Source: Lepiota brunneoincarnata (Eukaryota; Basidiomycota; Agaricomycetes; Agaricales; Agaricaceae). From it: DNA of 64,000 nt. The notes under the pieces are model-generated. The model saw nothing but the letters and a program-made list of their open reading frames with translations. It was not told the DNA's origin and ran no database searches. Below, piece after piece: positions 36,018-46,790 of this stretch (position 1 is its first letter; each line of letters opens with the position of its first letter). The position numbers were made by a program, and so were the translations under genes. The stretch lies in NCBI GenBank assembly GCA_023014365.1, contig JAEBUN010000002.1, forward strand, positions 1,922,001 through 1,986,000. Reading direction: 5' to 3'.

Positions 36018-37741
36018 TCAAAGGTGGTACCTCCACCCCTTCCTAGAGCCAGTCGTCTCCTCGCCACCGCTTCTTTCCTTTTTATCCATCTCCCTGTTCA
36101 GCCGCACAAGTGCCCTCCTGAAAATGAAGAGCATTGCAACGCATATCAGTCTTGCCGTAGCGCAAAGCGCGTAGGAGTTGTTATAGGTTGGTCCCCAAGT
36201 CGAGGGCCACATATAGGAGCCCACGATACCACCACACTGCGAAATGGTGTTGATGAAAGCGAGCGCGACGGCGCGCTTGACTGGAATGTCGGATACAGAT
36301 GAAGAGGCCCATGCAAGGAAACTGACAGACCCAGCATTGCCAATTGCCATGAGGAATCTATCAATGTGTCAACGAGAACCTGTCGGACCAATCCAAGACA
36401 GTGCTCACAGTGAGAGGTAACGAACATAAACATTCATCGTCGACATTGCCATAATGAATCCTCCGGTTCCGACGCAGAGCGGAAATACGCTATGCATGCA
36501 CCGCTCTCCTACTCTGTCTGAACGTCTGGATATCCAGAGTGTGAAAGCAGTAGCTACTATCCACGGTGGCGTGCAGAGTAAGAGTGTGATAGTTTGATTG
36601 TAACCCATCGTTGCACAGAGGGTCGGGAAATACAGGCTAAAGGAAAAGGAAAAAATGATGAGTCCAAACGAGGTGGCAAGCCACCAGACTTTCCAGTCTG
36701 AGAGGGCGAGGACGAGACTATTTGCCACCCCATCACGATATCTAGATGCTGCTGCTGGTCCGCCAGCGAGGGACAAATTAGCGTCCTCGTTCATCCTCAG
36801 CTGAGCAAGCGCATGCTCGGCAGGAGTCAACCAGCTAGCTTTGGAATCAGGGAAGTCGGGAAGGATGAATAGCGAGAGAGCCGCGGCGAGCATCGTTAAC
36901 CCTCCTTCAACAAAGAAAAGCCAGCGCCAGGCCGTATAACCGAGGACACCATCCATCGAATCGAGGATACAGGAAGCGATGAGGGGTCCAAGTGCATTGC
37001 TAATAGGTACACCACAAACGAGGATAGCTGTTCGTCGCGATAGCTCGCTGCGCTTGTACCACTTTGCAATCAGGAAGAGAGCACCAGGAAAGAACGCCGC
37101 TTCAACAAAACCTAATAGGAACCGTGCAACAAGAGCACCGCGATAACTAAGCGAAGCTTGGAACAGAGAGTAGGGCCAGATGATGACTAGGGTACATACC
37201 TGGTCACAACGCCTAGTAAAAGCTTCAGACGACTGGGAAAATGATATGGCAGAACTTGGACAAACCTGTCCAGGTGGAGACGGCACCCCAGATCATTGTG
37301 CAACACGAGAGGTAGACAGAAGGCTTCCCAATGTGGCTGAAGAGCATATTTCTGGTGATCTTAGTTACGATAAGTCAGAGTTACCAGCCGGAAATGCTTA
37401 CGATGGAACCTGCATGAGAACATAGCCTACATAAAGAACAGAGATGATAGATGCGAATTGCGAGCCTTCCAGGCCAAGATCATGCTCAAAACCACGTAGC
37501 CTCGCTGCTCTGGAGAGGTCTAAGTGGCGTTCACAATGCCCGAGGGAAAGGCCTACGCAACACTATTGCGGTCGATGTCTAGCAAAGTCGTTTGGTGAAG
37601 TGTCATGTCCAAAACAAGGAACTCACAGTTGAGAATGTATATAACTATGAGAACAGACATTCGGATGTCAAGCTTCCTCAGGAGCCCCTCCTCAAGCTTC
37701 TCTCTGGCTTCAGGGCCTCCAAACTGTGAGTCGGGACTCAT
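36018..37741 (-). CDS. MFS transporter 2 of the array, ACS/DAL5 family
   Basis: Start MSPDSQFGGPEAREKLEEGL at 37741, end GWRYHL at 36018. Conserved blocks: LLRKLDIRMSVLIVIYILN joined to YIDRNSVA, FLLGFVEAAFFPGALFLIA, KWYKRSELSRRTAILVCGVP, YTAWRWLFFVEGGLTMLAAA, ILPDFPDSKASWLTPAEHAL, WKVWWLATSFGLIIFSFSFS, YFPTLCATMGYNQTITLLL, RRSDRVGERCMHSVFPLCVG and TWGPTYNNSYALCATA. It lacks the extra N-terminal exon seen in copies 3 and 4, or that exon is not recognisable. Its N-terminus (DSQFGGPE) is closest to the inverted copy at 46791. Membrane transport of a small organic anion or acid-like nutrient is inferred from the family. Confidence 0.88.
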
Positions 37742-38397
37742 AGCTCACGTATTCTGAGAGTAAGGGTTGTCCCTCGGTGGCCTGGCTGCCCATACATGGT
37801 AGAGAACCAAAGTTGGGAGTGGGAGGAACTTGCGTGGCAGCGATAAGAGACATTGGGTGTTACACAAATATGCCGGATCAGACCCTGACATTACCCGGGC
37901 TTCGAAAAAAACTTGCAATGACCACAGCCATCCCACTCTCGACTTCAAGGATTATCGGGCCCTTAAAGATGTGGCGGATGTGCTTGCTAGTGTGCACCAC
38001 ATCGATGCTTGTTGGGGACCGGCATCAGTTCTGCACCTTAGGCCACAGATGTACCTCTAGCCTGTCCGGCTTTGGGGGGCTCAACCGGTTGAATCCTCTT
38101 TTTCCTTTCGCGGGGCGCTATTGTGGCTTCTGCCTGGTGTCACGGGTCTGGGTCTTTTCAATGGGCACGGGTGATATCTAACCGAGAGGTCATTAGCCTG
38201 TCCAAAGGGTTCTTGCGTCCACCATGCCTGCACTAACGGGACTTGATCTAATCACTCAGGCCAATTTCCTTCTGCGTCGCTAGAACCAAAATATGTATGG
38301 GAAAACATCTCTACCACAGTACACTCACGAACCATGACTATAGATTCTACGAACGCTGCTGAGTAGGGTGTCTCATAAGATTCATCGACGTGCACGC
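37742..38397. other. Spacer upstream of MFS copy 2
   Basis: About 650 bp with an open plus-strand frame of 134 codons (37777-38181) that resembles no family and has Cys/Gly-rich composition. Probably promoter sequence. Confidence 0.35.
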
Positions 38398-38514
38398 GAG
38401 ATGGTACCACCGAGTCTGCCTACCCCCAGGGCCGATTACTTGCTCATTGGCCTCCACTTCATTTGCATCGATCTTTTTATTCAACCGAACGAGTGTCCTC
38501 CGGGGCTGGTGATT
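38398..38514 (-). pseudogene. Decayed C-terminal fragment of an MFS array gene
   Basis: The minus frame reads LVRLNKKIDANEVEANE, then IGPGG and RWYHL. This follows the C-terminal block of the array genes (for example copy 2: LVRLNREMDKKE, then GWRYHL) at the same spacing. There is no stop after the final HL, and the sequence just before the fragment (up to the stop of copy 3 at 38620) has lost similarity. It is therefore a tail fragment left by duplication or deletion. It lies about 100-220 bp beyond the stop codon of copy 3, in the same orientation. Confidence 0.6.
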
Positions 38515-38619
38515 AAGTCGCTCCAGTCACATAAGTGGATGTACACACGTTAGTCCTGTATTCTACCACTGCAGTGACTTAAATCGGAATCATGGACTCC
38601 GTGGCACGTCGAAGGAAAT

Positions 38620-40501
38620 TCAAATCTGATACCTCCACTCCTTTCCAGAATCAATCGCCCGCTCGCCATCCCGTACTTCCTTGGCATCCATCTCCTTGTT
38701 CAATCGCACAAGCACCCACCTGAGAACGAGTATCATCACAATAGACCCTAGTCTCGTTGCAATGCAAATCGCGTAGGAATTGTTATATGTTGGGCCCCAA
38801 GATAGAGGCCACACGTAGGAGCCTGCAATATTGCCAGATTGGGCGATGGCGTTGATGAGAGCGAGTCCTACAGCACGTTTGGCTGGCGGATTGGATACAG
38901 ACGAGGAAGCCCACGCAAGGAAACAAATGAGTCCGGCGGAGGACATCGCCATGAAGAATCTGGGAATGTGTCGGTGATGATCATCAACTTGACGAGGAGA
39001 GCCGAGACCGATAACTCACAGTGAGAAATAGCGAATGTAAACATTCATCGTCGACATTGCGATGATGAATCCTCCGATTCCAATGCAAAGGGGAATAATG
39101 ATATGCATGCATCGGTCGCCCACCCTGTCCGAACGTCTGCAGACCCAAAACGAGAAAACAGTAGCGACTATCCAGGGGGGTGCACAGAGCAGGAGTGTGA
39201 TTGTCGGACTGTAGCCCATGGTCTCGCAGAGGGTTGGGAAATATAGGGAGAAGGAGGAGGAGAAGATTATGAGTGCGAATGAAGCGGCAAGCCACCAGAC
39301 TTTCCAGTCCACCAAGGCGAGGCAAAGATCCGCTACTGGTCCATCGCTGTCCTGCAGCATTTCACGCCCAGCCACCACTTTGGCGTTGGACGTAATTGCA
39401 TCCTCTTTCATCCTCTGCTGGGCTAACGCATGTTCGGCAGGGGTCAGCCAGCTGGCTTTGCATTCAGGAAAATCTGGTAGAGCGGGCAATGAGAGAGCAC
39501 CGACGGCGATTGTCAAACCGCCTTCAATGAAGAAGAGCCAGCGCCATGCTGTATAGCCAAGAACACCATCCATCGAGTTGAGAATACTAGAGGCAATGAG
39601 GCTTCCAAATCCGTTGCTAAAAGTTATGCCACAAGCAAGAATGGCTGTCCGTTGCGATAGTTCATTTCGCTTATACCACCTTGCAATCAGGAATAGAGCG
39701 CCGGGAAAAAAAGCCGCTTCTACAAAGCCTAGCAGGAACCTTGAAATAAGGGCGCCTTTGTAACTGAGTAGACTTAGGACAGAGCATACGGCTGACGATG
39801 ACCAACACACCTGGTCACAAGGCCTAAGGAAGGTTTCAGGAAAAAGTAGAAATGACACAACGGGACATGAACGAACCCGTAAGGAATGAGATCAATCCCC
39901 AGACCATTGAGCACCATGACAAATAAAGAGAAGGCCGGCGTATATGACTGAGGAACATATTTCTGGTGATCTTAATAAGAACAGAGTACCGAGTGTCAAT
40001 GGGCCATGGGATGCTCACGAGGGGACCTGCATGAGAGTGTAGCCGACATAAAGAATGGAGGTGATTGATGCGAACTGTGAGCCTTTCAAGCCAAGGTCGC
40101 GCTCAAAACCACGTAGCCTTGCTGCTCTGGAGGGCTTTTCAGTCGTATGTAGAATGTCCAGGGCGAAAACCAGCTCACGCGGCGCTGTTCCGGTCGATGA
40201 CTGGTAGTGGTGTTAGGCGAACTACCCGCATTTCAGGGAAAAGGACACCTACAGTTGAGGATGTATACAACGATAAGGATAGACAGCCGGAGGTCAAGTT
40301 TTCTGAGGAGCGCTTTCTCAAGCTTTTCCCTGTCTCTGAGGTCTCCGAGCAGTGGGTCCTGCTCAGGGTTGGCATATTCTTGGACTGTGAAATTGTCGGT
40401 TTGGCAACGTAAGGATGAGCGGGGTTGCGAAAGGAGGGTAAGTTACCAGTATGATGTGGTGAAGAAAGCAAGAGTTGCCTCTCGCCAGGTCTCCTCGACA
40501 T
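38620..40501 (-). CDS. MFS transporter 3 of the array, ACS/DAL5 family
   Basis: Start MSRRPGERQLLLSSPHHT at 40501. After an intron: EYANPEQDPLLGDLRDREKL, then EKALLRKLDLRLSILIVVYI joined to IDRNSAA. Later blocks: ISRFLLGFVEAAFFPGALFL, RWYKRNELSQRTAILACGIT, YTAWRWLFFIEGGLTIAVGA, ALPDFPECKASWLTPAEHAL, WKVWWLAASFALIIFSSSFS, YFPTLCETMGYSPTITLLLC, RRSDRVGDRCMHIIIPLCIG and SWGPTYNNSYAICIATRLG, ending EWRYQI at 38620. All blocks are uninterrupted, so the copy looks functional. It is most like copies 2 and 4, consistent with tandem duplication. Confidence 0.88.
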
Positions 40502-41078
40502 GGTGGGGAAGCGAAGAAAGAAGAAATGAACGGGTAAGCGCGGTTGTGACGGGAAGCATTAAGCGCCAGGTAGGTAGGAGCATTATGTTGAAGATAAGGT
40601 CCGCAAGTAGGGTGTGGTGGGTTCTTGTAAGGACTCCGGATCACGACAGGGTTGTTTCTCCAGAATTCCAGAACCCCCGAAAGACATGTTGGGCACTGTT
40701 CTATGCACGATCAAGGCCAGTCCCCGAAGAACACTGCCGCCCCCACTGTACTAGGACCGACTTTGAGAAACCGTGACTGAAAATATTCACATGGTTTACT
40801 CATAGATGTGCATGCACGCACGTCTTGAAATGTGGTGGTCCTCTAGCGGATGGATGCTAATATATAGATATTTTCACCTATTTTTAGCCCGAGCTGCCTG
40901 ATCTGGACACGTGTTTCGAAGTCCGAATCTAGTCGTCTGGTGAGCCTGATGTGTGAACACGCACCACTATAAGTATTGTACGAATGCGAGTATTACTATA
41001 TTGCACCCGTAGCGAATTCTGTAACATTGCATAGAAATAATCCAATATCGCAAAAAGACTGCGGTTACGATCTAAGAA
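40502..41078. other. Spacer between MFS copies 3 and 4
   Basis: About 580 bp; AT-rich around 40855-40890 with TATATA-like runs, consistent with a promoter for copy 3. No gene relic found. Confidence 0.4.
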
Positions 41079-42942
41079 TCAGAGATGGTACCTCCACCTT
41101 TTCAGGGGTCCAATCGCCCCCTCACCACCTTGTGCTTCCTTCTCGTCCATCTCCTTATTCAGCTGCACAAGAACCTCCCTGAAAATAAGGACCATCATGA
41201 TACATCCCAACCTCGTTGCAATGCAAATTCCATAAGAGTTATAATATGTTGGCCCCCAAGACAGAGGCCACACATATGAGCCAATGATATTGCCGGACTG
41301 TGAGGTGGCGTTGATGAGAGCAAGTGCGACGGCACGTTTGGCCGGAGGCTTAGATACAGATGAGGAAGCCCATGCAAGGAAGCACATAAATCCGGCGTTC
41401 GACGATGCCATAATGAATCTATGTAGATGAGCAGAGGTGGATAAAGAAGGATAGGGAAGAAACTCACAATGAGAGATAGCGAATGTAAATATTCATCGTC
41501 GACATTGCCATGATAAACCCTCCGATTCCGATGCACAGTGGGAAAATAATGTGCATGCATCGTTCCCCTACTCTGTCTGAGCGCCTGCAGATCCAGAGGG
41601 AAAAAATGGTGGCAACTATCCAGGGCGGTGCACAAAGCAGGAGTGTAATTGTGGGGTTGTAACCCATCGTCGCGGAAAGGGTCGGGAAATACAGAGTAAA
41701 TGACAAGGATGTGACCATGAGTGTTAATGCGATGGCAAGCCACCACACTTTCCAGTCTGCGAGAGCGAGAAAGAGTCCCGCGACTGCTCCATCACCAGAA
41801 CTCGATGCTTTGGATCCAATACTGGCATTAGAGTCAAACGCCCTGGCTGCATCCTCATTCATCCTCTGCTGAGCCAGTGCATGCTCCGCAGGGGTCAGCC
41901 AGGTAGCTTTGGACTCAGGAAAGTCAGGGAGAATAAACAGCGAAAGGATAGCGACGAGTATTGTCAGGCCACCTTCGATAAAGAACAGCCAGCGCCAGGC
42001 CGTATAGCCGAGAACACCCTCCATCGAATTGAGAATACCTGAAGCTATCAGGGACCCAAATGCGTTGCTAAGGAGTATACCGCAGGCAAGGATTGCAGTT
42101 CTTTGTGATAATTCATTGCGTTTGTACCATTTGGCGATCAAGAATAGTGCGCCAGGGAAGAAGGCTGCTTCTACGAAACCTAGCAGAAACCATGCGATGA
42201 GGGCACCGTGATAACTAAGGCAGCTTGAGGCAGAGCAAAGGGTTGACATTGATCAATGCGTACCTAGTCGCAAAGCCTAGGGAGCGGTTCAAAATAAGGT
42301 AAAACGTTATGGCAAAACAAACCTGTATAGACCGAGATTGTACCCCAAATAATGGTACACGATGGCAAGTAAACAGACGGCCTGCCAATATAGCTGAGAA
42401 GCATATTCCTGGCAATCTCGGTTAATGGGTATGGGGACGGAAGTACTAATGGAATACGCTTACGAAGGGATTTGCATGAGAATATAGCCAACATGGAGGA
42501 TGGAAATGATGGATGCGAACTGTGAGCCTTCCAAACCAAGGTCACGCTCAAACCCACGTAGCCTTGCTGCCCTAGACAGGTCTAAGCGGGGATGAAATGT
42601 CCGGGAAGAGGACAGCATACGCGGCACTGTTTCGGTCAATGTCTAGCAACGTTGTCAGGCAAAACATTACATCCTGACAGACCAAGGAACTTACAGTTAA
42701 GGATGTAAATGACGACAAGAATGAACATTCGGAGGTCAAGCTTTCTGAGGAGCTCTTTCTCAAGTTTTGCCCTGGCCTCGGGGCCTCCGAAGTGCGGGTC
42801 AAGCTCCGTGGTAACATAACCCTGGACTGGGAAATCATCAGGCTCAACGAGGGAAAGGGATTAGGAGAGAGTTACCGGCTTCGCATTCTGGGGTGAGCAG
42901 GGGCTGGTCCTCCTCTGAGTCGCTGGGGTATGTCCTGGACAT
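41079..42942 (-). CDS. MFS transporter 4 of the array, ACS/DAL5 family
   Basis: Start MSRTYPSDSEEDQPLLTPEC at 42942. An intron follows, then TTELDPHFGGPEARAKLEKE, LLRKLDLRMFILVVIYILN joined to IDRNSAA, FLLGFVEAAFFPGALFLIAK, WYKRNELSQRTAILACGILL, YTAWRWLFFIEGGLTILVAI, ILPDFPESKATWLTPAEHAL, WKVWWLAIALTLMVTSLSFT, YFPTLSATMGYNPTITLLLC, RRSDRVGERCMHIIFPLCIG and SWGPTYYNSYGICIATRLG, ending RWRYHL at 41079. It is divergent from the AARSD1 gene with only 92 bp between start codons. Confidence 0.88.
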
Positions 42943-43034
42943 GGGAGAGGAGGAGCGGGAAGGAAGTCGGGAAGAAGTGTGGGAGTGATGGGATGACGGC
43001 GTACAGTAGAGAGATGAAAGATAACGTGTATTCA
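42943..43034. promoter_or_regulatory. Compact bidirectional promoter region
   Basis: The start codons of MFS copy 4 (minus) and of the tRNA-editing gene (plus) are 92 bp apart, so both core promoters and leaders must share or overlap this segment. No TATA box was clearly recognised. Confidence 0.45.
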
Positions 43035-44738
43035 ATGGCCACCGCGCTCGTCCTCGCACAGACACCCGCTGATTACCACAGAATCATCTCCCCGACTCTC
43101 AAGATCCCTGACAACTCCGACTCTCCCATTCCAGTCGGTATCCTTGCCTGCCAACGTACGTCTCTCCCCAGCCCCTCATCAAAGCTCTTGTTAATGTGCT
43201 TTAGGCGATCCTCTCCGCAGGTCTATCAACACCACGGTCGTCAGTGCTGAGCTCCAGAAAAGCCTGCCTCCGGAGCCAACAAAAAAGGGCAAAAAGGCCG
43301 TTGTCGCCCCCGCTCTTCCGGATGACCCGATCCTTCTCGTGACCCTCCACGACACCGTCATCTTCCCTGAAGGCGGAGGCCAGCCTACTGATACAGGTCT
43401 TATCACTACCATTGCCGACGGTAAACAGTGGGAGGTCGTCCAGTGCAAGAGGCATGGTGGTCATGCCGTGCACTATGTCCGAGTGAAAGACCGTCATGTC
43501 GATGCTGCGCTGGGGGGTTTCACTCTTGGTGCCCCAGTTGTTGCAGAGCTCGGTGTGCAAGATTTCGAGAGGCGCTACGACCACGTATGTGGAATGTTCA
43601 ACATCTCGCGGAGCAAAACCACTCATCGACGGCCCCCTATAGATGTCTATGCACACCTCGCAACATCTCCTCTCCGCCCTCCTCGAGACTCGACTAAATC
43701 TTCCAACCCTCTCTTGGTCCCTTACTGCCTTCCCACAGCCCTGCTATGTTGAACTTCCACGTAGCATGTCGCAAGAGGAGATTCTCTCCATCCAATCCGA
43801 GGCAAACAAGCTTGTCTTCGAGGGTCGTCGGGTGCATGTTGAGGTCCAGGAACTCGATCGGCAAGCTGATCCTACGTCCCAAGCTGTCCCAACGCTGGAG
43901 AATGGGCGTGCTATAGGTAAAGCCCTCCCTAATGACTATACGGGCGGGGTGAAAAGAGTTATCGTCATTGATGGTGTCGACCGTAACCCGTGAGTGATCA
44001 TGACAGAATGGCATCCAAAAACTCAACCCTGCTAGATGTTGCGGCACCCACCTCCCTTCAATCCATAACCTCCAACTCTTTCTTCTCCCTCACACCGAGT
44101 CACTTTCTCGGAAGGATGCCAACGCTATATCGACGACAACTGTCCGTCTGTATTTTTTGTGTGGTCCTCGTCTAATCCACCACCTCACAATAACACATTC
44201 TCTCCTAACGTCCGCCGCTTCAGTTCTTAGTTCTGGGCTCCCTGTGGTTCCCGAACGCGTTCAACAAGTCGTAGACGAACGAAAGAAGGCGGACAAGCGT
44301 GCAGGCGACGTGGAATCAGAACTTGCTGGTTGGATCGGTAAAGGTATTGTTGATGAGCTGCTGGAATATGTGCGGCACAGTGGTGAAGAGGTGGGACTGT
44401 GGAAGAAGCACCTTCACAGGACTGACGACACTGCTAATGCACTCGGTTTCCTCTCTTCTATTGCCTTCATCATCTCCGATGAGATCCAGGCCAGGGCGGC
44501 GGCTGCATCTTACCTGGTTGTCCTATCCTCTTCTCCATCTGTCCAAACTCCAAATTCCATTACTACGGTTCTTGTCATTGGATCTGAAGAGAAGGCTATC
44601 AAAGAAACGGGCGATGGATTGAAAACAAAATTGGGTATCAAGGGAGGCGGAAAAGGTACGAGGTGGAGCGGTAAATTCAATGGTATCTGGAAAGAAGCTA
44701 AAGGCGCTGCAATCGAAGCGGTACTGGGAGAATACTAG
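43035..44738 (+). CDS. Alanyl-tRNA editing protein, AARSD1/AlaX type
   Basis: Four exons, start MATALVLAQTPADYHRI at 43035 (an in-frame ATG at about 43014 would add seven residues). Exon 2: LLVTLHDTVIFPEGGGQPTD, the OB-like domain of AlaX-II. After an intron at RYDH: MSMHTSQHLLSALLE, giving the HxxxH zinc motif. After another intron: CCGTHLPSIHNLQLF, giving the Cys/His pair, then TTVRLYFLCGPRLIHHL and LPVVPERVQQVVDERKK. The product trans-edits Ser-tRNA(Ala), removing serine wrongly charged by AlaRS, in the cytosol. All four expected metal ligands are visible. The C-terminal region (GIKGGGKGTRWSGK) resembles the C-Ala Gly-rich part of AARSD1. Confidence 0.92.
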
Positions 44739-44876
44739 CTCTTAGACACTTGGGCAACAATAGTGTTGCCACGATGTAGTAGTCACACAATACAAAACCT
44801 CGAATGATAGTATAGGGATGAATACGGATTCATATATGCGAAACGTGTCTGCGTCGCGAGATAGAATGTAGGAGAA

Positions 44877-45935
44877 TTATTTAGGGACAGTGTTGCCAGG
44901 AGGGGCAACGAGATTGCCTTCGACTTCATCTTCGCTCCCGCTCGTCGAGGTATGAACCCGAACGGCGGCATTACGCTCCTCTACTGAAATCCAAATGAGA
45001 TAACTTTCCGTGAGAGGTTACTGTAAATACTTGCCATCATTATCCAGGCCCAAGTCAGCACTGAAGGCGGAAGATGTGGACCTATTCGACTCTCCATCCG
45101 TCAACCCCCACTCCACCTCGAGTGCTTCCTCCTCCTGTTCCGTCGCTTCCACCTCTATCGCTTGGACATCGAGATAGTCAAAGTCGTCGTGGTCATCCCG
45201 CAAACTCCACATATATTCTTGGGCATATTCCTCCTCGGCATCGTCTTCATAATCAGCTTCCCACATCTCCGCATCCCCACATACATAGCCTGTATCGTCA
45301 GCGCCTTGTATATCAGCGTCGACGCCCCAATCATCCTCTGGATCCTCGAATTCCATTTCAGAGAAGGAATAGTCATAGTCATCGTCTCCTTCAGAAGGTG
45401 GGAGATATTCACCTCCATCAGAGGACTCATCATCGTCATCTCTCAGTGGGGCAAGGATATCACTTGGAACGAACTGCAAGCGGCAAGCAGGGCAGTTTCC
45501 ATGCTAGAGTGAATATGAGCATGTAGATAAGGGATGGACCACGAGACGGAAACTTACTTGACTTCTTATCCACTGTGCAAGGCTTGAATGGGCGTTCAGT
45601 ATTCGGTAGTGGCCTAATGATAGCAGGAAGCACACGCACTCTCTCCGACAGAACACGTGTCCACATCCGACCACTTTCGTGATGCCCTTCTCGTCTCCTT
45701 CCTCCTCCTCCTCCTCCTCCTCCTCCTCCTCGAGGGCTCCATTGACACTTGTCCTTTCTTCCAATATATTTTGGAAAGGAAGCAAACATATAGGGCACGA
45801 ATCTTCTAGAGGTACCAACTCTTTTGATAGCACGGGCAATGTCTGTATAAAACGCCTAATGCGATCCGGGATCGAGAGGATTAACGCATCCTGGGCGAGC
45901 TGGAAAGCAGACTCCCGTGTGTGATCCGCCTCCAT
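44877..45935 (-). CDS. RING finger protein with long acidic tail (probable E3 ligase)
   Basis: Start MEADHTRESAFQLAQDALIL at 45935. The RING is interrupted: SCPICLLPFQNILEE, an Glu run of about 11 (coded by a triplet repeat near 45700-45731), then VVGCGHVFCRR joined to DLAQWIRSQ joined to HGNCPACRLQF. The rest is extremely acidic (PLRDDDDESSDGGEYLPP and following, about 140 residues). The last intron (44984-45034) is read as GC-AG, with a perfect GCAAGT donor, which continues the protein to VAPPGNTVPK and the TAA at 44877. Without it the frame would end early at 45018 after KYLQ. Ubiquitin ligase role inferred from the domain only. Related in layout to the RING gene at 25559. Confidence 0.82.
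45699..45732. repeat. CCT (GGA) triplet repeat inside the RING gene
   Basis: About 10 near-perfect CCT units on the plus strand encode the Glu run between the first and second zinc-ligand pairs of the RING protein. Such repeats vary in length by slippage. Confidence 0.6.
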
Positions 45936-46790
45936 GGTAAATGTTGGACGGTCCTATTTTGAGACTATGAGCAATGAGTTCAATTTCACATAGCGTCGTA
46001 TATAACAGACCCAAGCACCAAGTATACCTTCCTCAGCCCTGGGTGTTTGAGGGTCCCGCAACTAAGGCAGAAGCGGTGGTGGTGGTGGTGGTGTGATCAA
46101 CAAACCGAGGTATGTGCATATGTATATACACGCCGCGATAAGTCGACGCGCCTCGGTCACGTGTGTATTGATTTCGGAGAAACATTGTTGTTGGAAATCT
46201 TTGAGTGAAATACGGCCGCCAATACCCGGTTGAACGTTGAACAGTGGCGTTTCTGCGTCCTTCTCGAAACCCGGAAAGCAACGAGGAAACGCATGGTTTC
46301 GGGAGCAAAATCCACTTCTTTCTCCATCTTATCGAACTCTCATGACCTCTCCGCATCACAACGACTGTGTGAACGCAGGCATGCTCACCCGCCGTTTTTC
46401 CCGGCCTTATCCTCATCATGGAGTTTCTTTCTTTGTGGTAGAAACAATGTGCCCCACCAACTCAATTTAGTTCCCTGTGCAAGAAATCAACAAAACCAAC
46501 ATATCCCCAAAATCTTCTCGTCCGGTAGAGGTCCGACATTCAATGTGCAGCAGCGAATCAGGTCAGGCGCTTCAATAAGCGTATGGCACCATGCGCGAAA
46601 AATCGAAGCAGCCACATATTGGGTCCAGAGTGACTTGGGGAGTTCTTTATTTAAACCCGCACTGTCCCTCCCGTGGCTTCTCTCTTCCCGCTCGGAGCAA
46701 CTGCTTGCTGCCTGTTGGCACATCCCTTGCATCTCCTGCCCTGTAACTACTTATTGACGACCTGACATACGAAACGCGAACCTCTATACG
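45936..46790. other. Divergent intergenic region, RING gene and MFS copy 5
   Basis: About 850 bp with both promoters. It has a GGT microsatellite near 46075-46095 and a TATTTAAA-like element near 46650, about 140 bp before the MFS start. A 175-codon open plus frame (46230-46757) shows no family resemblance and is probably chance. Confidence 0.4.

Noticed and set aside
37777..38181. 134-codon plus-strand ORF in the spacer upstream of MFS copy 2
   Set aside because: No recognisable motif or splice-linked continuation.
45074..45526. Plus-strand ORFs opposite the acidic tail of the RING gene
   Set aside because: Reverse frames of GAT/GAG-rich codons stay open by composition.
46230..46757. 175-codon plus-strand ORF upstream of MFS copy 5
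   Set aside because: No family resemblance, overlaps the only space for two divergent promoters, and composition looks random.
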